From assembly GCA_039090855.1 (NCBI GenBank), contig CM077005.1:70676607-70740606 (forward strand): 64,000 nt of DNA, in the 5' to 3' direction. The DNA is from Macrothele yani (Eukaryota > Arthropoda > Arachnida > Araneae > Macrothelidae). This document shows, piece by piece, positions 56,087 through 64,000 of the stretch (within the stretch, counting starts at the first letter, position 1; every line of letters begins with the position of its first letter). Both the position numbers and the translations under genes were made by a program. The notes below the pieces were generated by a model. The model was not told the origin of the DNA, ran no database searches, and saw nothing but the letters and a program-made list of their open reading frames with translations.

Positions 56087-57268
56087 CACTGAAGAGAAAT
56101 TGAATTAGAGATACCTGTCTAGTAACGTGTAGCACCACCTTTCGCCCTAATGACGGCGGCAATTCATCTCGGCATGGGCTCGACAAGACACCGGAAGCGT
56201 TGGGAAGCCATACGGATCCATGACCCCTGAACAAGCTCCCACAGTTAACAAAGATTTGATGGGGGGGGGGCACAGCCTCGAACATCTCTCTCTTGATGGC
56301 ATCCCAGATGTGCTCAATGAGATTGAGGTCAGGTAACCTAGCTGGCCAAGAAAGTAAGGTCACGTCGGTGGAGTGTTCATCCAACCATTTGGATACAATT
56401 CAGGAGCGATGGCACGATGCATTGTCTTGTTGCAGGATGAGGTTCCCAGTGGGATGTTGAAGACCTACAAATGGGCACAAATGGTCGTCCAGGATATCCT
56501 GGTAACGTTGACCTATGAGGGACGATGTCACACGTACCAGGGGTCCCATTTCAGTCCACGTAAACAGTCCCCAGGCGAGAATGTCACCCCCACCAGCTTG
56601 AAGAGTACCCTGCTGGCAAGAAGGATCCATCGCTTCATATGGTTTGAGCCGTACTCGTATCCTGCCATCCGCATATACCAACGTGAATCTTGACTTATCA
56701 GTCCAGGCAACATTTTTCCATATGTTTAGGGTCCAGTGCCGATGTTCCTGCGCCCATGCTAATCTTTGCACCCTGTGATGTGCGGTCAGCAGCGGTACCC
56801 TCGTGGGACGATGGCTTCTGTACCCCGTAGCGAGGAGATGGTTCTGGATGGTGTGGCTGCTTACATGTGTTTGTGCACCAGCGTTAAATTGCCGAGTGAT
56901 TTCTTGCACTGTGGCCCATCTATCCACTGTTACAATACAAGCTAGCTGACTACCCCGCTCGTCCACACGCTGTTGTTCACGGCAGTTGACCCTTGTAGGG
57001 ATGGTTTTACCGGATTCGATGTACTCACAGTGCACCCGTGACACAGTGGCTCGTGAAAATCCCAGTGCCTGCACGACTTCTAAAATGGAGTGACCCAAAT
57101 GCGCTTAGATCCTTCGTCTTACCCATACTACGTCCGACTCTTACTGATTCCCGTCACATCACTCCTTATATTGTCAGATCATACGTCATGTCGTTTCCGT
57201 TTACAGGGCCGCCCACAGCGCCACATTTGCGTAACGCCAGCTGTCTCTAATTCAATTGCTCTTCAGTG
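56087..57268 (-). mobile_element. Tc1-D transposon nested in LINE-B
   Basis: 1182 bp with ends CACTGAAGAGAAATTGAATT and (reverse complement) CACTGAAGAGCAATTGAATT, flanked by TA at 56085-56086 and 57269-57270. LINE-B sequence resumes on the right with TGTCTTGGTGATATCCG exactly where the 19.9-kb copy predicts, apart from an extra CAAGTA on the left side. Therefore Tc1-D is younger than the LINE-B copy. Confidence 0.93.
56100..57098 (-). pseudogene. Tc1-D transposase, broken in its C-terminal third
   Basis: The minus-strand frame 57098-56400 (232 codons) covers both helix-turn-helix halves (ILEVVQALGFSRATVSRVH, HVSSHTIQNHLLATGYRSHR) and the first two acidic positions (AWTDKSRFTL, LQQDNASCH). 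A stop at about 56400 separates this from SWPARLPDLNLIEHIWDAIK in the frame beginning at 56384, which holds the Glu. A G run near 56262 disrupts the tail again. The first ATG may lack a few N-terminal residues. Confidence 0.87.
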
Positions 57269-58268
57269 TATGTCTTGGTGATATCCGTGTGTGCAGATTG
57301 TTGTATGCTAATGACACTGTTCTGTTGGCAGAGAGCAAAAGTGATTTGCAGGGTATGTTGTTCCTGATGTATGAAGTTTGCATGAAATTCAAATTGAGTA
57401 TAAATAAGGGAAAAACCAAAGTTATGGTCTTTGAGAGAGGAACTGGTAGCACTAAATGCTATGTAAGTATAAATGGCAGTGTGATTGACCAGGTGAGTGA
57501 GTTTGTGTATTTAGGAAGCATATTTGACAGAGATAACAAATTGAGTGGTGAAATTAGTAGGCGAGTGAATTCTTCATTGAAAGTCATAGCTGCCTTGGGA
57601 GATTTTCACAGGAATGATGGGTTCTCTAGAGAGTCCCGCACGGCTGTGTATGAGAGTGTAATTTTTCCTATTCTGATGTATGGCAGTGAAACCTGGGTAC
57701 TGCAGAAGAAACATAGGAGTCGTTTGTGTGCTGGAGAAATGCGTTACTTACGGGGGTGGGGGTGGCAAGACATATTCTGATTGTGTGAGGAATGAAGATG
57801 TATTGCAGTTGTGTGATGTGAAGCAAAATGTTGTTTACAAGGTGGAGACTAATAATGCTTCGGTGGTTTTGCCATGTTGAAAGAATGAGTGATGAGATGC
57901 TTACTAAGAAAATCGTTTTAGCCCAAGTGGCAGGAAGGAAAGGCAGAGGAAGGCCAAGGAAGTCATGGGAGGATCAGATTCAGGAGTGTCTGCATGAGAA
58001 ACAAATTATGAGTATGAAGTATAGAAGACTTTGTGTACGGTGTGTAATGAATGTCAGTGAAGCCCGAGTTGTATGTCAAGATTGCTGTAAATGGAGAAAT
58101 TTGATACGGCAACAGTAAGTAAAAACTATCTGGTAGTTTGTATATATATATATTTTTTTTTTTTGGAGCTAACATCTGAATCTCAGAGAACAGCTTAGTG
58201 ATCTGTGTGTGTGTGTTTGTGTGTGGTTAGCATTTCTTTAGCTGTTGCCAGTAGAGATTTCCAAATTA

Positions 58269-58616
58269 TCAGAATATTGAAGGGGTGTCCAAATTGCAAG
58301 AGTTTTTATTGAAAATTTCAATGCTTTCTCTGTAGCATAATAAAAACTTGTTTGAGAAGGGTGCAATCCTTTTGGTACTATTCCAGTTTGAAGAGGTAGA
58401 GGTATCTTCAGTAGTCAGAAGAGAAAGTGCAGAAGTCAGAAGGCTTTTTCTGACATACTTATTATGTTCCAAAATTCTGCAGTTGATTGTATGAAAGGTA
58501 TTACCAGTATAACATTTTTTGATAATTTGAAAATCTCTACTTGCAACAACTAAAGAAACAATGTCAACCATGTTAGTGCTTGCTTCCAGTGTGAACAAGT
58601 CTAATGTTTTAGCCAA
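58269..58616 (-). pseudogene. Penelope-like GIY-YIG domain fragment (third family)
   Basis: A minus-strand frame of 115 codons with CYTGNTFHTINCRILEHNKY, close to the YIG(N/S)T...R...EH signature of GIY-YIG nucleases, then KRIAPFSNKFLLCYRESIEI with the Glu expected near the end of the domain. No RT nearby. The flanking segment 58560-58660 is the inverted partner of 54632-54725. Confidence 0.55.
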
Positions 58617-58660
58617 AAGATCTTACCATTCCTAAAGTTTAGTACATCATAAATCATGCA
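58560..58660 (+). repeat. Penelope-type terminal segment, inverted partner of 54632-54725
   Basis: Contains CAGTGTGAACAAGTCTAATG, AGCCAAAAGATCTTACC, ATTCCTAAAGTTTAGTA and ATAAATCATGCATGAAC. Each is the complement of the segment at 54.6 kb with about 80% identity by eye. Confidence 0.6.
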
Positions 58661-59044
58661 TGAACATTTTTGCTTTATTATTGGTATTGTTTAACAATAA
58701 ATAGATGAGAGTGATGAACATTAACAGGCTTCCTGTTAATGGTAATGTATAGACCTTTTGTAGTATGATGTAAAAGATTCTGTAAATTGATTACAGGAAA
58801 TTATGATGAAAAAACTGAAGCAGCAGTCAATTCCACTTTGGGTTAGTAGACATGCAATGCTTATAATACTTCTTGTGAAATAAGTTATCAAACTTTCATA
58901 ATTATTAACAGATGTCTTTTTTTTAGCAGTGTAGATATATTAGTGCAGAAATAACTTGTGAAATTTCAAATTATAATAGTGGTGAACTTGTGAATAACAT
59001 GTACAAATGAAAGAGTGTGTGCAATTTTGGTTATTATTTTTCAG
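58661..59044. other. intron DNA ending in a splice acceptor
   Basis: No gene or repeat recognised. It ends TTGGTTATTATTTTTCAG before the CUL2 exon. Confidence 0.5.
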
Positions 59045-59138
59045 TGATAGACTTGGTGATAGTCCTAATCAGCCAGTGTTTCATGGTGTGATCCAATCTT
59101 TAGTTCAAGTTGAAGAATACAAAAAAAATCCATTACAG
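59045..59138 (+). CDS. CUL2: cullin-2 exon (third of three in window)
   Basis: A 94-base exon: acceptor TATTTTTCAG before it, donor GTAAAA after it. The first T completes Asn with AA from the previous exon, then 31 codons DRLGDSPNQPVFHGVIQSLV, QVEEYKKNPLQ. Human CUL2 reads [20 protein letters not shown] and then VHVEQYKKKFPLK (about residues 169-201), which separates this gene from CUL1, CUL3, CUL4 and CUL5. The donor is slightly weaker than the other two. The following exon (expected to begin near FYQEIFE) is not found before 64000. Confidence 0.93.
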
Positions 59139-59715
59139 GTAAAATATTTTTCAACTGTGTGTATTTTGTTATATCTCAAGTAACAAAGGGGTACATTACT
59201 ACTTGGTTGCTCCAAGAAAGCTATCATTGTACTAAAATTATGTTTTGTGGAGCTACAGAGCTTTGCCATGAAACATTATATATGGAAAAAGATTTTTTAG
59301 ATCATAGATATATAGGCCTGTTGCATGTGCATGGAGATAAATTGATTATTCTGTCATTGTTTGGTACAGTTGCTCTGTTCAACTAACTCATTACATATAT
59401 GCATTATAATTTGTTGTTCAAAAATTGCTGCTTGATATTTGTTGTATAGAAAATAGAGCATGATATTCTCAGCAGTCCCATAAACATGTGTGGACTCTTC
59501 ATATTTCATGTTGGATAAGATCCTGGATGTACTTGTTGACATTATGTGTCACGGCAAAGTGTCATGTCTATACCCTATGTTCTGTATGTAGTAACACATG
59601 AAGCTTGTTAGTAGGTTTAATCTTGCTTCTGCATACTTCCCAAAACTCCATGAAGGAGTGATAGAAATGTAGATTGGTGGAGCCGTATGGCAGTTTTAGT
59701 ATCTAATATGAGATG
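59139..59715. other. CUL2 intron, nothing recognised
   Basis: The ORF 59159-59386 reads through the donor site and is intronic noise. No repeat recognised. Confidence 0.45.
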
Positions 59716-60901
59716 CACATAGTAGGAGCAAAACATATGCCCTCCCCTCTTACCTGCTGTTTGGATCATTTGTGATGTGGTGGTGTCCATGTGTGGAGGT
59801 CAAGAACATATGCAGTGGTATCTGTAACACATGTAGTGTGTCCAGACCTGAAATGGTGGCTGTTATGTGTAAAGGATGAGATTTGATCTCTTTGGGAAAG
59901 ACCGTGATTGTAAGGGTGGAAGTATCTGAGAAATTGCTGACTTCATTGGCTGTTGATGGGCTGCCATAGGTAAAGTGTACTGTGAGTGGATGGAAAGAGG
60001 CACATTGCCTAACCAATGGGTGGGTGTTGGACAGCCACAGCTGCTTAAAGCTTGGAAGAGAGGCAGCTCAGCTATATTGTGTGAAGCAAAGGGCTTGCTA
60101 CTTGCCACAGCCAACTGTGGTGTGCAACTGGAGAGTGCAGAGGAGTGTACCCACAGATACAGTGCAACGATCTGTTTACCATATGGGCCCACAGTGTTAA
60201 TGCAAGACCAAAACACTGCTTACCACAGCACGTAATTGGCAGTAGCTGAGATTTGCCAGAAAACATTGGAAGTTTGGGGAAAAAGTGGCCTTCTGATGAA
60301 CCATGTTTCCTATTGCATCAGTTGGATGAATGGTAGCAACGAACAGCTATGGAGAAGTGATACAGGATGCTATGACACTGCAGGCACAGACAGCTGGCAG
60401 GATGTAATGTACTGGAGTATGTTTTCCTGGGACACCTCTTGGTCCTCTGATTGTGGTGGTTGGCTCTCTGAATGCCACCCATATCTGTCCATCATTGCAG
60501 ACTGGGTTCATCCGTTTATGCCGACAGTGTTTCCAGACAGAGATAGTTTGTTCCAACATGATAGTGTGCCATTTAATAAGGCCTGTATCATCCTGGACTT
60601 ACTTGAGGAACACAAGGATGACTTCCATGTTCTCCCACAGCCACCCATGTCACTTGACATAGATCCAATTGAACATATTTGGGACCATATGGGGATTGGC
60701 AACTATGATGTATGGTTCTGCCACCATGGACACATATTAGTTACATAACAGCATTTATATGGATATAATGCTGCATACACCAGTGGACACTTTTCGTGGA
60801 CTTGAAAAATCTATGCTTTGTTGCATAGCAGTAGTGGTGGTTGCTCATGGAAGACATACACAATATTAGGTAGGTGGTCATAATGTTTTGCTCCTGCAGT
60901 G
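59716..60901 (+). mobile_element. Tc1-E transposon, decayed
   Basis: The right end, read in reverse complement, is CACTGCAGGAGCAAAACATT followed by ATGACCACC, with TA after it. The left end at 59716 is a decayed version (GTAGGAGCAAAACATATG). The coding part on the plus strand, 60236-60748, reads YLSIIADWVHPFMPTVFP, LFQHDSVPFNKACI (second Asp as FQHDS) and LDIDPIEHIWDHMG (Glu). The N-terminal half is scattered over other frames. The copy is inactive. Confidence 0.8.
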
Positions 60902-60903
60902 TA

Positions 60904-62875
60904 TACTTAAGAGTGAAGTGTATGTTTTCCCTGTGTGATGGTACCCCTTTACATGTGTTGATACCCCTTGGCTTGTTTGGAAGTGACTTAATCTGTTGTT
61001 GATTAATGATGTTATGTCAACCTTAGTAATAATAATTAATTACTACTTAAATAGAAGTGGAATTTTAAGAATTCTCCTAAGGGTTTCTTTTGTAATAATC
61101 ATCAGATTTTTAGGTTGTAATCCAAGTTGGCAGGAGGTGTAGAAATTGGAAAAACAGGAAGAATAATTAATAATAAAAATATTGGACATTGCCACATAGG
61201 TGGCAACACCTACTTTCATGCCTCAGTCCCAATGGCAGATTAAAATACAATAAAAAAATTTGATTAACAGTATTATGTGAATAATGCCTGGTAATCCCTT
61301 TAATGCAACTCCAAATTAATATTATAATCATGATGTTGGATATTGTGTGCTCGTACAGGTCTCTTATGTTCATGCACGTGATGAAACATAAGTAAGACTC
61401 CTCACTGAACAACAGTGAACACTATTTGTAACTCCAATAGTTCCAAGCATCTGAAGGGCTCGTGCTGCTGATCGCACTCTTCGCAATTTGCAAAAATAAA
61501 ATATTTTTGGTGATGGAAAAAAGTTTTTTGCAAAAATACCGGTGATTACTTTTTTGTACTATTATAACACTTTGGTGGGGGAAAAAATTGAATTTGGCGA
61601 TAAAAAAAACAACAAAAACCCCTGCATCTGCATTATTTTAACTAACTAGTGCTGTTCTGTAGGAGTGTTGTTAGACCGTGTAAAGACCAGAGTTTTGTTT
61701 GAGTTGACAGGTTTCTCTGGTTTTCTGCATGCCATTTCTGAGATGGGTTACTAATGTGATGCAATTCCTAAAATACCATTCACCACAATTTAGTTACACT
61801 TATGAGCTGTGGCTGTGCTTTGTGATGTGGTCACCAGCTGCTTTGTATTGTAACTCAGTGGCATCTAGGTCAGTTCATATGATAATGACTGACTTGTTGG
61901 AATATGACAGCCATAAAATATTATTTGTTTGTGTGCACAATGTCATTTCATAGGCCCATAGATATGCCTCCTAAATCAATAGCTAGTGTAGTATGAATTT
62001 CCAGTATTCTTTGTACTCATGTAAACAGTTTTTTATGCATCCATTCACTGTAGGAATTGTCATTTGCATTTTCAGTAAGTGACAATAATTAGTGAATCAT
62101 CATTTTTTTTTTTCTGGATCATACACTGTAGACAATAATTCAAACAACTATTTATTTACAAACACACATCTTGCAAACTGTTGACATGATATTTACAAGT
62201 TTAATTGCTTACAGCTTATATTCCACATTGGCTCAAGTGACCTTAACTTTTTTATGCTCAGCTTACATCTCTTCATTTCCACTGTCTCCCCCCTCTTGCC
62301 ATTTCTTTTGTTCATTTCTCTCTCGCCACCACCCACTGTGTAGTGAGAACGGTTCCTCCTCAGGAGAGCTTTTAGATAGCTGCAGGAATGTGCCTTTGTA
62401 TTACTTTCATGTATGTGGAAGGTCAACAGAATATGAATATTTTTATACAGCTCAAAGGTAGCTTTTTGAATTTAGGAGCCCATAACTTCCTTCCAAGACA
62501 GTTTTCTAATGGCACTTCTATCCTTTCATGAAGCTACGTGCATCCATTGAATACGAAGTATTACAATCATTGCATATAATCACCATACACAGAACATCAG
62601 AAAAATATATATTTAACACAGCAATCAAAAGTGAGTAATATGTCTAATAAAATGCTCTGTCTCTCTGTATCTCTCTCACTCACATCCTCTAAACTTGCAT
62701 TTTCACCTGTTCCACAAAACTAGACTTGTAGTTCCATTGCCCCACCTTTCCAGCATTTTTGAAGATAGGATAAGGGTGATAATGATCTTGATCAGTTCAA
62801 GTAGTCAACTGCCATTAGGGTAAAAATCCCCTGCAGCCGGTAGATTTATCTTAGAATGTGATGGTCACCAATGCC
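60904..62875. other. CUL2 intron, nothing recognised
   Basis: AT-rich DNA. ORFs at 61167-61412, 61729-61953 and 62171-62461 match no family I know. No terminal repeats seen. Confidence 0.45.
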
Positions 62876-63005
62876 AAAAACTGTGACACCTTAACAGTGA
62901 TTTTGGACATGTTACTTTTAGTCACTGGTCGTAGTGGTGACACCTAAACAGCGATTTTGGGACTATTACTTTTAGTCACTGATCATAACAGCGACAGTGA
63001 TTTTT
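62876..63005. repeat. two-copy tandem repeat, about 63-bp unit
   Basis: GTGACACCTTAACAGTGATT with TTACTTTTAGTCACTGGTC is repeated as GTGACACCTAAACAGCGATT with TTACTTTTAGTCACTGATC; a partial third copy starts at about 62995. Confidence 0.7.
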
Positions 63006-63244
63006 CGATAACTGTAACAGAAAAATGTGCTTCTTGAGCAAGGGAAGCTAGGAAGAAAATCAGTGCAGAAGACTGGGAATCAAGATGAAAAATATACCCA
63101 GGCCACCATGGGGTAATAATTAATAATAATAATGAAAAAATACATAGTAAGTTTTGCTGTACAAAATTTTTTGAACAAATTTCATTGTGCTATTACTTCT
63201 TCAGCATATGCTTTCTCTAACACCTACTTTGAGAGTAATAACTT

Positions 63245-63312
63245 TGGATGGATGGATGGATGGACGGATGGATAGATGGAACAATCGAGCTAGTTAGCTA
63301 GCTCGATTGTTC
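63245..63312. repeat. (GGAT)n microsatellite followed by a perfect 15-bp-arm palindrome
   Basis: GGAT units with two variants at 63245-63279, then GAACAATCGAGCTAG (63279-63293), loop TTAG, and the exact complement CTAGCTCGATTGTTC (63298-63312). Confidence 0.9.
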
Positions 63313-64000
63313 AAAATATTAAATCCAGCCTCATCTATAGTCATAGGCCAGAAGAAGTTTTTGTCCTAATTGTTACCCATAGATGAAAGTTCTGAACATT
63401 TCTGCCTCTAAAGGTGTCACTAGTCATCAAACAGACTCGACGTGCATTGGCAAGTGGTTTTGTTCTATCTTTTCTGTGGAACTAACACTTAAAACAAGAT
63501 TGTGAGTTAATTGTCACACTCTTACGCATGACTGGTATATTTGTTTTCTTTCCATTTTCCTCTGTGATAGGTGATATTTTCTTTGGTGGCAATTTCTGTG
63601 GAAATCAGAGCATCCATCTTTTGATTTTACTTACCACTTTGTATAGATTCTGAATTTATCTTAGCATGATTTGCTTGGGTATTTTTGTACTTCGTTAATT
63701 GTGTATCAGGTACGTGAAAGTCAAAGACATTGCTCAGGATTTTCAACATGTCATTTTATTCAGTGTTAAAACAACTATAGCTTATACCATAACTTTTCAT
63801 AATTTATGTGCATACAATGACATTCATAATAGGTAGGTTACCTTTTATTGTAAGGCCAGCTCCTTTAGTACACATTTCCCTGCCCATTTTGTTCTTTTTG
63901 TAGTCTAGCTTGGTTCAAGCCTCTGGTGCAGTGGTCCTATTCCGTCTTTAGTTCATTCAATGCCTGGCGAATGTATAAGTCCTTGAAGTGTACTGCAGTA
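63313..64000. other. CUL2 intron, nothing recognised
   Basis: No exon resembling the next CUL2 segment and no transposon recognised up to the window end. Confidence 0.45.

Larger units (their letters stand above)
54731..58215 (+). mobile_element. LINE-B long copy interrupted by Tc1-D
   Basis: Begins in the end of the endonuclease and runs to the 3' UTR near 58215. Frames: 55128-55508 (linker and GVDGITAEMLKYGGD), 55527-55745 (KELGMVPLDLRDAIIAPLYK, KNYRG, SGFMPG), the motif A stretch FIDLEKAYDQVNR at about 55826, motif B near 55999, then Tc1-D at 56087-57268, and 57256-57780 with motif C changed to LLYANDTVLLA. The C-terminal domain is 57680-58118 (FCHVERMSDEML). The YADD core has become YAND, so a catalytic Asp is lost. 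Several frameshifts. The copy is dead. Confidence 0.87.

Noticed and set aside
59159..59386. ORF right after the third CUL2 exon as a continuation of the exon
   Set aside because: A good GT donor at 59139 precedes it and its translation does not match the next cullin segment.

Overview
This window is intronic DNA from a large, repeat-rich eukaryotic genome, most likely an arthropod. The only host gene I can support is cullin-2 (CUL2), read on the + strand. Three short exons lie at 28984-29083, 51489-51571 and 59045-59138. They have canonical AG/GT splice borders and compatible phases, and together they read through a contiguous piece of the cullin N-terminal region (about human CUL2 residues 107-200). 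The introns between them are about 22.4 kb and 7.5 kb. The exons before and after this piece lie outside the window or were not recognised. The arthropod suggestion rests on the transposon families present and on a multi-copy protein family at 24.8-26.5 kb that I remember from arthropod genomes; the species cannot be resolved.

Almost everything else is transposon. Non-LTR elements: two near full-length BovB/RTE-like copies ('RTE-A', + at 7.4-10.6 kb and - at 47.2-50.4 kb), many copies of a second EN-RT family ('LINE-B', at 1.1, 19.7, 20.9-24.0, 26.5, 35.6, 36.3 and 54.7-58.2 kb) and one CR1/Jockey-like fragment (15.1-16.0 kb). Penelope-like elements with GIY-YIG domains lie at 16.3-19.3 kb (an inverted dimer with a 13-bp target duplication), 44.9-45.6 plus 50.4 kb (one element split by later insertions) and 58.3-58.6 kb. 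DNA transposons: at least nine Tc1/mariner copies (one with an uninterrupted 350-residue transposase at 37519-38571), piggyBac, hAT-like and mariner relics. Non-coding repeats: a Helitron/HINE-like element with a 146-150 bp internal array (two copies), a ~330-350 bp tandem family, a fold-back element and a tRNA-Arg-like SINE.

Layout: 1-7.4 kb holds decayed relics. 7.4-13.2 kb is a stack of RTE-A, Tc1-A and Tc1-B built into a (TA)n tract. 13.2-16.1 kb holds a fold-back repeat and a CR1-like fragment. 16.3-19.3 kb is the Penelope palindrome. 19.7-26.9 kb is LINE-B plus the unknown arthropod family. 28.98 kb is a CUL2 exon. 30.5-34.9 kb holds repeats and Tc1/mariner relics. 35.5-37.0 kb is a second giant palindrome. 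37.3-40 kb holds intact Tc1-B, piggyBac and hAT. 41.8-42.9 kb is the Helitron-like array. 44.9-50.5 kb is a nested Penelope/Tc1-C/RTE-A stack. 51.49 kb is a CUL2 exon. 51.8-58.6 kb holds Tc1, hAT, SINE and LINE-B with Tc1-D nested inside. 59.05 kb is a CUL2 exon. 59.7-60.9 kb is a Tc1 relic, and the rest is mostly unannotatable. The element genes do not work together as a pathway; their nesting order records successive insertions into a housekeeping gene's introns.
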